Part shown: piece after piece, positions 25,241-33,006 of the stretch | How positions within the stretch are numbered: the first letter of the stretch is position 1 | Layout: every line of letters starts with the position of its first letter | DNA from: Planctomycetaceae bacterium | Lineage (GTDB): Bacteria; Planctomycetota; Planctomycetia; Planctomycetales; Planctomycetaceae | Direction: 5' to 3' | Assembly: GCA_029259815.1 (NCBI GenBank) | Contig: JAJDEJ010000130.1 | Location: forward strand, 1-41,721 | DNA: 41,721 nt | Position numbers and translations under genes: made by a program | The notes under the pieces: generated by a model | The model's input: the letters and a program-made list of their open reading frames with translations, nothing else | What the model was told of the DNA's origin: nothing | The model's database searches: none

Positions 25241-25340
25241 TGGAAAAACGGTCCGTCAAACTTCCCCCATCCGACGCCCAACCCTCAACATCGAAAAGCG
25301 GGCGACCCTGTGAGGGAGTTCGGACTCCTTGACAGGATGG

Positions 25341-27038
25341 ATGCCTGAGACGTATCAGCTTCTCATGTCTCAGGTTGTCAACATCGCTGCACGTCTGACT
25401 GACTGTGCGAAAGAATCTCCCGATCGCAATGCGGTGATCCAGCCGCGAGGTCGACGAGGCGATGGGGCCTATCGTTACGATGTCTGGACCTTTCGCGAAC
25501 TGGACGAGGAGAGTGACCGCATCGCTCGCGGACTTGTGAAGATGGGTGTCACACCGGGCAAACGGATGGTGCTGTTTGTGCCATTCAGCCGTGAGTTTCT
25601 GTCGCTGACGTTCGCCCTGTTCAAAGCAGGAGCGACAATCGTGTTGATCGACCCTGGCATGGGCCGGTCAAGTATCTTTCACTGTCTGGAGGAGGTGCAG
25701 CCGGACGGATTCGTCGCTGTCCCGATTGTGCATGTTGTGCGTCTGGCGAAACGTCGTCTGTTTCCCCAGGCCCGATTGAATGTGACGGTCGGACGGCGCT
25801 GGTTCTGGGGGGGGAAGACCTATCGACAGTTGTCCGGAGGTCACGGGGACTTTGAGATCGTCCCGACGCAGGCCACAGATCCGGCAGCTGTCATCTACAC
25901 CAGTGGCAGCACGGGCACGCCCAAGGGCGTCGTTTACGAGCATGGGATGTTCGATGCTCAGGTCGACATGATCCGCGACTTCTATGGGATCGAACCGGGC
26001 GAGATCGATCTGCCAGGGTTCCCGTTGTTCGGCCTGTTCAACGCGGCAATGGGCGTCACAACGGTCATCCCGGATATGAATCCGACGCGACCCGCTGACG
26101 TGAAGCCCGAGAACATCATCCAGCACATCCGCGATTGGAACGTCACTCAAGCCTTCGGGTCTCCGGCGTTCTGGAACCGGATTGGACGTCACTGCGACCA
26201 GCACAGCGTGACCCTGCCCACCATACGAAGAGGTTTGTCTGCCGGAGGACCCGTGCCCAATCATGTTTTGGAACGGATGAGCCGTGCACTTTGCGCAGAA
26301 GGTGCGGAGTTGCACACTCCTTACGGCGCGACCGAATGTCTGCCGGTCGCCTCCCTCAGTTCAGACGAGGTGCTCCAGCAAACTGCAGCGAAGACCCGAC
26401 AAGGAGCCGGCACATGCGTCGGTCGACCATTTCCCGATGTCGATGTCCGCATCATCGAAATCACAGATGGCCCCGTCGATAACATGACGAATGCCAGACA
26501 ACTCCCGTCAGGTGAGATCGGCGAGATCGTCGTCCGCAGTCGCTCAGCAACTCGCCAATACGACCGCCAACCAGACGCCACTCAACTCGCGAAGATCACA
26601 GATTCGGACGGGGAGGAGCCATCATTCTGGCATCGGATGGGGGACGTCGGCTATCTCGATGAGGCCGGACTGCTGTGGTTCTGTGGTCGCAAGGCACACA
26701 TTGTCGACACAGAGCATGGACGCATGTTCTCCGTCCGCTGCGAAGCCATCTTGAATGAACACCCACACGTGTATCGCAGTGCATTAGTGGCTCTGGGAGA
26801 GCGACCACGGCAGCGACCAGCGATCGTGATCGAGCCGGAGGAGGGGCACTTCCCGACGATCGGTGTCGACGAGCATCGTTTTCGTGAGGAGTTGCTGGCG
26901 ATCGCACGGGGACACAAGTTGACGACGTCCATCGAAGAGATTCTCTTCCACCGATCTCTGCCCGTGGACACGCGTCACAACGTGAAGATCAACCGTGAAC
27001 AACTCGCGGTCTGGGCAACTGAGCAACTCCATGAATAG
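25341..27038 (+). CDS. AMP-forming acyl ligase, OleC-like
   Basis: 565 aa from ATG 25341 (an in-frame TTG at 25329 with GAGGGAG ten bases upstream, or ATG 25365, are alternatives). An adenylate-forming enzyme: YTSGSTGTPKGV (about 186-197) is the ATP loop, TPYGATE is the A5 motif, GDVGYLDEAGLLWFCGR is the A7/A8 region, and a Lys in NVKINREQLAVW near the end is the catalytic lysine. Sequence blocks such as PGFPLFGLFNAAMG and AFGSPAFWNRIG are those of fatty-acid CoA ligase-like proteins related to OleC, the beta-lactone synthetase of the long-chain olefin pathway. The partner genes oleA, oleB and oleD are not in the window, so the pathway cannot be confirmed. An 18-bp stem terminator follows 99 bases after the stop. 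Confidence 0.82.
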   Translation: MPETYQLLMSQVVNIAARLTDCAKESPDRNAVIQPRGRRGDGAYRYDVWTFRELDEESDRIARGLVKMGVTPGKRMVLFVPFSREFLSLTFALFKAGATIVLIDPGMGRSSIFHCLEEVQPDGFVAVPIVHVVRLAKRRLFPQARLNVTVGRRWFWGGKTYRQLSGGHGDFEIVPTQATDPAAVIYTSGSTGTPKGVVYEHGMFDAQVDMIRDFYGIEPGEIDLPGFPLFGLFNAAMGVTTVIPDMNPTRPADVKPENIIQHIRDWNVTQAFGSPAFWNRIGRHCDQHSVTLPTIRRGLSAGGPVPNHVLERMSRALCAEGAELHTPYGATECLPVASLSSDEVLQQTAAKTRQGAGTCVGRPFPDVDVRIIEITDGPVDNMTNARQLPSGEIGEIVVRSRSATRQYDRQPDATQLAKITDSDGEEPSFWHRMGDVGYLDEAGLLWFCGRKAHIVDTEHGRMFSVRCEAILNEHPHVYRSALVALGERPRQRPAIVIEPEEGHFPTIGVDEHRFREELLAIARGHKLTTSIEEILFHRSLPVDTRHNVKINREQLAVWATEQLHE

Positions 27039-27136
27039 TAGCTGGATTCGCAAGAATTCAGTCAAACAGCAAATACTCACCGCCCCCTCTGAACTCTTGC
27101 GAGTTCAGCTACGCCAGTAGGGCGACGACATTTAGC

Positions 27137-27175
27137 CAACAAGGCCGTCAACCTCACAGGTTGACGGCCTTGTTG
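27137..27175. terminator. Bidirectional terminator, 18-bp perfect stem
   Basis: CAACAAGGCCGTCAACCT pairs completely with AGGTTGACGGCCTTGTTG around a three-base loop (CAC). It sits between two convergent genes, the OleC-like ligase (stop 27038) and the 83-residue acidic protein (stop 27202), and can serve both. Confidence 0.88.
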
Positions 27176-27201
27176 TAATGCTTGCACTGGTTCGATCGCG
27201 T

Positions 27202-27453
27202 TCAGGCGGCTTCGTCCTGAATTTCGTCCTCGATCGCTTCCAGATCCTCTTCGTCGTACACGAGGGCGAAGATGTTGTTCACCGCCTCTTCCAGATGGGC
27301 CTGAATGTTCTCGCTTTGGACGGTGGCCAGGATTCCTTCCAGAGCCTCGACCACGCGATCGACCTCATCGCTGGAGATTTCCTCGAATTCTTCATCGGCG
27401 GCGTCGACGGACAATTCGACTTCTTCGGGGTTAATGCTCAGATCATCGGACAT
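27202..27453 (-). CDS. Small acidic protein, no lysine
   Basis: 83 aa. 29 of 83 residues are Asp or Glu; there is no Lys and only one Arg. Predicted mostly helical (EVDRVVEALEGILATVQ and IQAHLEEAVNNIFALVYDEE look amphipathic), without signal peptide or membrane segment. AAGGAGG lies five bases before the ATG, a strong binding site. No family is recognised. It follows a 51-residue basic protein on the same strand with an 87-base gap, so the two may be expressed together. The acidic surface could pair with that basic partner, act as a nucleic-acid mimic, or serve as a chaperone; none can be chosen from sequence. Confidence 0.75.
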   Translation of the reverse strand: MSDDLSINPEEVELSVDAADEEFEEISSDEVDRVVEALEGILATVQSENIQAHLEEAVNNIFALVYDEEDLEAIEDEIQDEAA

Positions 27454-27540
27454 AGCTGCCTCCTTGCAGAAATGGCACAGTGTTCGCCGGGACGGCGAGA
27501 GACGGGATTCGGGTCAGTCCCCACGCAGGGGACAGGAATG

Positions 27541-27696
27541 TCATTTGCGTTTTTTCGACTTCGGCGGAGTCTTGACTTTGGGCTTCTGTGAGGTCGCGGT
27601 TTTTTTGGCAGGTTTCTTCTTTGCTCCGCCAAAGACCTTGTCCCAACCTTCAACGAACTTTTCGGATGCCCCTGTGTGGACGGTGTAACCAGTCAT
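27541..27696 (-). CDS. 51-residue protein with Lys/Ala/Pro-rich tail
   Basis: Starts at ATG 27696 with AGGAAG upstream and ends at TGA 27541. The first 24 residues read MTGYTVHTGASEKFVEGWDK then VFGG and look like a folded or membrane-associating head; the remainder is AKKKPAKKTATSQKPKVKTP then PKSKKRK, a histone-H1-like basic tail with 12 of the 14 lysines. Such tails bind DNA or RNA. A similar head (YTVHTG, EGW, VFGG) is, to my recollection, found in small hypothetical proteins of other planctomycetes, but I cannot check. It precedes the acidic 83-residue gene on the same strand. Confidence 0.72.
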   Translation of the reverse strand: MTGYTVHTGASEKFVEGWDKVFGGAKKKPAKKTATSQKPKVKTPPKSKKRK

Positions 27697-28051
27697 GAAT
27701 GTCTTCCTTTGTCAGATCGTCAACGTCAGCCATCCTCCGTGAGTGAATGCCAGAACGCGAAACGTAGCAATTCATGGAGTCCGAATCCACACCAGTTTCC
27801 AGGAGATCAAATCTCAGTGGTCAGGCACCATTTCGTGCAAAGTGAGACCTCAAATATCTTTGGGGCGTGTCCTTCGACGAAATGGTGCCTGCCCCCTTTC
27901 CTCCAGCGCCCGGATTCGGCTGGACTGGTCGTGAGGTTTATGACGATGACAGAAGCGGAACCATTTGTCAGGGGGCGATGTTCCGTTCTGCGCGACGCTT
28001 TCGCGTGCGGGGGGAAGGAACGCGTAGCCCCAAGGGGGAGGTCGCGTGTCA
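27697..28051. other. 355-bp divergent intergenic region
   Basis: It separates the small basic-protein gene (minus) and the channel operon (plus) and should contain both promoters. It carries the inverted repeat at 27822-27891. A small 63- to 96-codon frame on either strand is not supported by binding sites or content. AGGGGGAGG at 28033-28041 is the binding site for the channel gene. Confidence 0.45.
27822..27891. repeat. 70-bp element with 15-bp perfect inverted arms
   Basis: CAGGCACCATTTCGT (27822-27836) is exactly repeated in reverse complement at 27877-27891. The 40-base centre is A/T-richer. It is located 160 bases before the channel gene start. Another short non-coding inverted-repeat family, different in sequence from the others in the window. 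Confidence 0.7.
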
Positions 28052-29542
28052 ATGTCCCAGTCAGTGTCTCAAGCGTCTGCAAAGCCGGCGAAGGAATCCT
28101 CCACGGGCTCCTTGCGAGCGACGGCGTGGTGGCAATCGCCTCTCCTGTGGGGAGTGACAGTCACCGTCGTGTTCTACATGATGATTCCCTACCTACCGTG
28201 GCATCAGGGGACCGTTCAGCGGTATCTCTGCAGCCATGAACTCGAGTACCTGCTGGTGGGTCTGTTCTTCACTGGCATGGCGATCCTCATCACTCGCGGG
28301 TTGCGGTTATGGGCCGAGAGACAGGCAGTTCGCCACAATGTGCTGGACCGTCTGTCGTTAACAAGTCAGGAACAGTACGACGTGCAGTTCTGTCTGGAGG
28401 CTCTCGACGGCGCTCTGAACGACTTGCCACCAGCCCGTCGGGATTCACTTCTGGGAATCCGTTTCCGTGACGCATGCGACTATGTGAGAACACGACAGTC
28501 GGCCCGCGGACTTGAGGAGCATCTGAAGTACCTTTCCGAAGCGGCCGTCGATCGGTTGTACGAATCCTACTCACTCCTGCTGACGATCAACTGGGCCGTC
28601 CCCATCATTGGTTTTCTCGGCACCGTCATCGGCATTACGCTGGCGATCGCGAACGTCACGCCGGAGCAACTCGACACATCACTCAACTCGGTCACCGGCG
28701 GTCTGTCAGTCGCATTTGATACCACAACGGTCGCCATGTCGTTCTCGCTGGTGCTGGTCTTCACTTACGACTGGATCAAACGGTCTGAGCAACGACTGCT
28801 GACTCAAGTCGAGCAGATCAGTCTCACGCAGTTGCTGCCCTTGTTCATCGGTGACGCGGCTGATGCTGACCCGGTGCATGTGGCCCAAACGACCGCTGCC
28901 CGGCAGCTTCTGGACCGCACCGAGACGCTGATCGAGGACCAGACCACTCTCTGGCGCGACTCGATGGACGGCCTGCGTGAACGCTGGTCGGATACGCTCG
29001 ACTCCCAACAGACTGCCCTGTCGAATCAACTCAGCCAAGGTGTCGAACAGACCCTCACCGAACATGCGACCCAACTCAAAGAGGTCCGCGAAGATTTCCT
29101 CGGCGCCTTCGAGAATGCGTCGACTCAGTTTCAGGAGGCGCTGGAATTTGATGCGGCTCGCCGCGACTTACAGGACGAGCAATCTCAGACACAGCAGAAG
29201 GAGATGTGGACCGGCATTCGTGACGATCTGAAAGCGGTCGTGCAATCTCATGATGCCCGCACGGAAGACCTCCTCGACAACCTGGACGAACGCATGCAGT
29301 CATGGCTGACGGCCTTGGCATCGTCCTCGCAGAAGGTCGACTTGCAAATGCAGCAGCTGGCGGACTTTACTGAGAAACTTGTCAGGCTGGCGGATCAAGA
29401 GCAACACTTGCTCAAGGTCGAGCAGCAGCTCACGACGAACCTGGAGGCCGTGCGAGCGGCAGAAACATTCGAGTCGACACTGCACAATCTCACTGCGGCG
29501 GTCCATCTCCTGACCGCTCGTGCCAAACCCAGAGCGGCGTGA
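28052..29542 (+). CDS. MotA/TolQ/ExbB-type channel protein with long coiled-coil tail
   Basis: 496 aa from ATG 28052 (GTG 28046 is an alternative; AGGGGGAGG lies at 28033-28041). Four membrane segments near residues 31-48, 65-83, 179-200 and 221-241. The third and fourth carry the conserved TolQ/ExbB/MotA features: NWAVPIIGFLGTVIGITLA and GGLSVAFDTTTVAMSFSLV. A cytoplasmic tail of roughly 250 residues, rich in Gln, Glu and Leu heptads, follows. Family members form pentamers around a dimer of a single-span partner and use proton or sodium flow to move it. The two following genes encode single-span proteins, so this is likely the A-type subunit of a three-gene motor. The target of the force is unknown. 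It is not flagellar: no chemotaxis or flagellar genes are near. Confidence 0.88.
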   Translation: MSQSVSQASAKPAKESSTGSLRATAWWQSPLLWGVTVTVVFYMMIPYLPWHQGTVQRYLCSHELEYLLVGLFFTGMAILITRGLRLWAERQAVRHNVLDRLSLTSQEQYDVQFCLEALDGALNDLPPARRDSLLGIRFRDACDYVRTRQSARGLEEHLKYLSEAAVDRLYESYSLLLTINWAVPIIGFLGTVIGITLAIANVTPEQLDTSLNSVTGGLSVAFDTTTVAMSFSLVLVFTYDWIKRSEQRLLTQVEQISLTQLLPLFIGDAADADPVHVAQTTAARQLLDRTETLIEDQTTLWRDSMDGLRERWSDTLDSQQTALSNQLSQGVEQTLTEHATQLKEVREDFLGAFENASTQFQEALEFDAARRDLQDEQSQTQQKEMWTGIRDDLKAVVQSHDARTEDLLDNLDERMQSWLTALASSSQKVDLQMQQLADFTEKLVRLADQEQHLLKVEQQLTTNLEAVRAAETFESTLHNLTAAVHLLTARAKPRAA

Positions 29543-29567
29543 GTGTGGTCCAGTAAAACAGTATTCC

Positions 29568-29648
29568 GCGTGCCACTGCCGTGTCGGCAGTGCGAAAAGC
29601 CGATGGCATCATCGACATCGGCACGGCTGACACAGCCGTGGCACACGC
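29568..29648. promoter_or_regulatory. Compound hairpin element between channel genes 1 and 2
   Basis: Three stems in 80 bases: ACTGCCG-TGT-CGGCAGT (29575-29591), GCCGATG (29599-29605) with CATCGGC (29616-29622), and CACGGCTG-ACA-CAGCCGTG (29622-29640); GCGTGCCAC at the left and GTGGCACACGC at the right can close the whole. It lies in the 140-base gap between the A-type subunit gene and the first B-type gene. Could be a repeat element used as an RNA processing or attenuation site giving unequal subunit amounts. No U-run follows, so a classical terminator is unlikely. Confidence 0.6.
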
Positions 29649-29682
29649 TGGTTTAATAGTTTGCTAAGTCAGGCGAGCATCC

Positions 29683-31581
29683 ATGAGTAGACGCGCACAA
29701 CGGACGGAAAACACCGTCTCGCTGTTCCCGTTTCTGGCTGTGCTCATCTGCGCGATGGGGGCGTTGATCCTCCTGTTGCTGGTCACGACCCGCCGCATTC
29801 GGCATCAGCAGGCGCATTTAGCAGCCACAGCCGTCACCGAACCGGCTGCCGAGGACGAAGCAACGGTCCCTCCGGCGCCGCAACTCTTTGCTCCCGATCC
29901 TGACGACCGTCCGCTCGAGCCGCTCTTCGCGGCTGCCCTTCCTGCTCCGCTCATCGACCCCAACGAGGAATGGCGCCAGCGCCTGTCTGCACTGCTGGCA
30001 TTGAAGACCGAGTTGGCCTCTGGCGTTGAGTCGCAGGCGTCGACCGTCGAGCAACTGCGGACAACCATCGACGCTGATGTTCTGATCGCTCGGGAATTCG
30101 AGAATCAGGCGAAGGCCATCGAGTCGCAGAAACAGAACCTGTTAGAAACCTACGAGCGACTCCAGCGACAGGAGAGTGAGTCGGCAGAGCGGGCGGCTCT
30201 GCTACGGCGGCAGATTGACGAAACCCGCGAGCAACTCGCAGACGCTGACTCCAAGTTTACCATCATGCCCTACGACGGACGCACAGGCACAACGCGGCGT
30301 CCCATCATCCTTGAATGTACTGCGACAGGCATCACATTCGTCTCGGAAGGCATCACACTGCGTCCGTCCGATCTCGATGGCTTCACCCCTCGTTACAACC
30401 CACTCTTGTACGCGTCGCGTTCCCTGTCCAAGTATTGGGAGCGAAAAGACAGCCGTTCAGCGATCCGTGAATATCGTGGAGAGCCCTACATCCTGTTGGT
30501 TGTCCGACCGCAGGGGACGGTTGCCTACTACGTCGCCAGATCGCTCCTCGGCCCGATGAACGACTCGTTCGGCTACGAACTCGTTCGTGAAGATCAGCAG
30601 TTCATGTGGCCGGAGTCTGATCCTGAGGCTGTCAAGCTTTGTCGTCAGATCGTGGACCGCATGCTAGCTGAACGCGATGAACTCATCGACAGCGTGCCAA
30701 CCGCTTCGAGAGATGAGATCGGCCACTTCAGCAATGGTGGTGGCGAGTTTCGACTGGACGAGGTCGACCGACTCCGCCAACCCCAACGCGAAGTGATGAT
30801 CAACGGCCAACGCTTCAGCCGTGAACCCACTTCCATGAAGCCACCACGGACGTCTGGCAACTCGGGTCGGATAGAGAGCAACGGTTCGAGCATCGGGCGT
30901 GAATCTTCAGGTCGACCAGCCACCGAGTTCGGAAGCTCAGCGAGTGAATCGTTCCCACAGAGTACGCAGAGAGGATCGGAGACGATTCCTCGTCACAGGC
31001 AACCGCTCTCACCTGGCAACCTCCAACAGGGGCATGAGCCACGTCAGTTGCCAAATCCGTTCAGTGATGATCCGGAGGTTGGAGAGTTGCCAAAAAGCAA
31101 TCAATTGCCGGAAAGCCGAGAGGGCCAACTGTCAGAGTTCGTTCACCGGCATGGTGGCCAACCGTCGTCCTCGACACGATCCTCGGAGACTCAGCCCTCC
31201 TTCGATCGGTCATTTCGACGATCCGCTCAATCCGGTTCGTCGATCAACAGTGAACAGCCACAGTGGGGACAGCGCACGCCGGGCGGAACCATCGGCTACG
31301 AGCGTGATGTGCTCATTCGTGTGACATCGTCGCAAGTCACCATCGCGGACGAGACGTCCTTTCCGATCGCATTGGGGCTCCCCTCAGATGACCTGCGGCA
31401 ACTCCTCGCCGTGCATTTGGATCATCACGTGCAAAGCTGGGGTGAGCCGCCACGCAGCTTCTACTGGTTGCCATCGGTCAAGTTCATTGTGAGCCCCGGA
31501 GGCAACCAGTACTACGAGCGGATGAAGACCGTCATGCAGAATTGGAAGCTGCGGTCAAAGGTGGAATACGTGTTGGAGTGA
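29683..31581 (+). CDS. Single-span membrane protein B1 of the channel system
   Basis: 632 aa. One membrane segment at residues about 14-35 (LFPFLAVLICAMGALILLLL), placed as in ExbD/MotB proteins but without the acidic residue. A Pro/Ala/Glu stretch (50-90), a coiled coil (about 100-195), and a first folded domain (200-330; RPIILECTATGITFVSEG, RGEPYILLVVRPQGTVAYYV, FGYELV) follow. Then comes a long disordered Ser/Arg/Gln/Pro-rich region (about 360-520) and a final domain (535-632; ERDVLIRVTSSQVTIA, VHLDHHVQSWG, SPGGNQYYERM). No OmpA-type peptidoglycan-binding domain is present. The first domain resembles the C-terminal domain of the next protein. Family unknown; in other planctomycetes such genes follow MotA/ExbB-like genes as far as I recall. 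Confidence 0.82.
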   Translation: MSRRAQRTENTVSLFPFLAVLICAMGALILLLLVTTRRIRHQQAHLAATAVTEPAAEDEATVPPAPQLFAPDPDDRPLEPLFAAALPAPLIDPNEEWRQRLSALLALKTELASGVESQASTVEQLRTTIDADVLIAREFENQAKAIESQKQNLLETYERLQRQESESAERAALLRRQIDETREQLADADSKFTIMPYDGRTGTTRRPIILECTATGITFVSEGITLRPSDLDGFTPRYNPLLYASRSLSKYWERKDSRSAIREYRGEPYILLVVRPQGTVAYYVARSLLGPMNDSFGYELVREDQQFMWPESDPEAVKLCRQIVDRMLAERDELIDSVPTASRDEIGHFSNGGGEFRLDEVDRLRQPQREVMINGQRFSREPTSMKPPRTSGNSGRIESNGSSIGRESSGRPATEFGSSASESFPQSTQRGSETIPRHRQPLSPGNLQQGHEPRQLPNPFSDDPEVGELPKSNQLPESREGQLSEFVHRHGGQPSSSTRSSETQPSFDRSFRRSAQSGSSINSEQPQWGQRTPGGTIGYERDVLIRVTSSQVTIADETSFPIALGLPSDDLRQLLAVHLDHHVQSWGEPPRSFYWLPSVKFIVSPGGNQYYERMKTVMQNWKLRSKVEYVLE

Positions 31582-31600
31582 GTGGTGAGAAGGGGGAATC

Positions 31601-32722
31601 ATGGGCAGGCGACGACAGAGTGACGAGATCGTATTCGGATCGGACTCGTTTCTCGATATCCTGGCAAACATTGTGGGGATTCTGATCATCCTGATCGTGG
31701 TGGCGGGACTGCGCGTCAGCAAAACGCCCATGGCGTCATCCAGCACCCCGACGGAGCCCGAACCAGTGAGTGCGGCAACGCTTGTCCCGATGCCGAATTT
31801 GCTGCAAGAGGACCTTCCTGCCAGTCCAGCACCGATCGTCATCCCACCGGTTGAGCCGGAGCTTCCGCCTGAGCCTCCTGAATTGTCTAGGGAACTCGTT
31901 CAGCAGGTGGGTGAATTAGAAGCCACAATCGAGCAGCTCAAACTGCAACGGCGTCAATTGGTCTCAGCAGAGCAAACATTGGCCGAGCAAGTGCAGCAAA
32001 TCCGACAGACCCTTTCTGCATCGGAAATGGATCTGGAATCTGAGCGAGACGCGTTGACGCGAGGCTCTCTGGCGGTTGCAGAGTTGGATCAGACTCTGGA
32101 AACCAACCAGCGGGAGTTGGCAACGCTGCAAGTCATGCTTGCGGAGACAAAGTCGGCACAACCGGAGGCGACGATCCTCAAGCACACGCTCACACCCGTC
32201 GGTCGACAGGTGGACGATAATGAATTGCATTTCCTGCTTACGCGTGGACGTGTCTCATTCGTGCCACTCAACGAGTTAGCGGAAGAGCTCAAGTCACAAC
32301 TGCAACGCAAGAAGCACAAGCTTCTCAAGACCCAGCGACATGTCGGCACGATTGGTCCGATCGATGGGTTCAAGATGGAATACGTCATTGAACGACAGGC
32401 GTCATCACTCATCGACGAGCTGCGGTACGGCGCAACGATCATTCGGATGGGGGTGTCGCAGTGGCGAGTCGTCCCGCAGCCGGATGTCATTGCAGAAGAG
32501 GCCACACAGGCGATCCATCCTCACGGTCGATTCCTTGCTGCCCTCAGACGGGCTGACCGGAACGCAACGCTGACATTCTGGGTGCACCCCGACAGCTTCG
32601 CTTTGCATCGCGATCTGCAGGAGTTCGCTCACGAGCAAGGCTTCGAAGTGGCCGCTCGGCCCCTCCCGGCTGGCATCTTCATCACCGGCTCTCCACAAGG
32701 CTCTCGCTCGGTCGCCCAGTAA
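31601..32722 (+). CDS. Single-span membrane protein B2 with membrane aspartate
   Basis: 373 aa, 19 bases after the B1 gene, with AGGGGGAA before the ATG. The N-terminus has SFLDILANIVGILIILIVVA (residues 16-35), which matches the ExbD/MotB pattern in which an Asp just inside the membrane segment (here Asp19) carries the proton. A Pro-rich stretch (50-100), a coiled coil of about 85 residues and a C-terminal domain (190-373; ELHFLLTRGRVSFVPLNEL, TLTFWVHPDSF, EQGFEVAARPL) follow. The last domain shares the pattern of the first folded domain of B1. It is probably the force-generating partner in the same channel complex. A 9-bp stem terminator lies 40 bases after the stop. Confidence 0.83.
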   Translation: MGRRRQSDEIVFGSDSFLDILANIVGILIILIVVAGLRVSKTPMASSSTPTEPEPVSAATLVPMPNLLQEDLPASPAPIVIPPVEPELPPEPPELSRELVQQVGELEATIEQLKLQRRQLVSAEQTLAEQVQQIRQTLSASEMDLESERDALTRGSLAVAELDQTLETNQRELATLQVMLAETKSAQPEATILKHTLTPVGRQVDDNELHFLLTRGRVSFVPLNELAEELKSQLQRKKHKLLKTQRHVGTIGPIDGFKMEYVIERQASSLIDELRYGATIIRMGVSQWRVVPQPDVIAEEATQAIHPHGRFLAALRRADRNATLTFWVHPDSFALHRDLQEFAHEQGFEVAARPLPAGIFITGSPQGSRSVAQ

Positions 32723-32762
32723 CAGCCGTCATTCCTGCCGGTGAGTCGAAACAATGAAAGTC

Positions 32763-32786
32763 GTCATCACGCTCCGTCGTGATGAC
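32763..32786 (+). terminator. Stem-loop terminator of the channel operon
   Basis: GTCATCACG pairs with CGTGATGAC (9 bp, six-base loop), 40 bases after the stop of the last channel gene. There is no clear run of T, so it may be a weak or Rho-assisted terminator. Confidence 0.55.
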
Positions 32787-33006
32787 AATGCTGCTCGAAT
32801 GCGTCCCTACCGGTCGCATTCTTTCACTTGATCCGCTCATCACGCGGGGGACGTGGGATAAACAACTGTCAGTTTTCAGGGGAGGGCGACCAGTGTTGAC
32901 TGACCACTCGACGGGATCGGTGCCCGAACGAAGCAGTGGCACATCACACTCAAGATTCAGGAGCACATCGAGACGCGTTGGTATCGATGTCACAGTGCTT
33001 GTGGCA

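Noticed and set aside
28052-29542. Flagellar stator MotA
   Set aside because: The long C-terminal coiled coil, membrane layout and lack of flagellar or chemotaxis genes argue against it; closer to TolQ/ExbB-type proteins.
28052-32722. Zorya-type anti-phage system
   Set aside because: The A protein has a ZorA-like coiled coil, but the B proteins have no OmpA/MotB peptidoglycan-binding domain, and no ZorC, ZorD (helicase) or ZorE (nuclease) gene is adjacent. The flanks are small proteins and a PhyH oxygenase.
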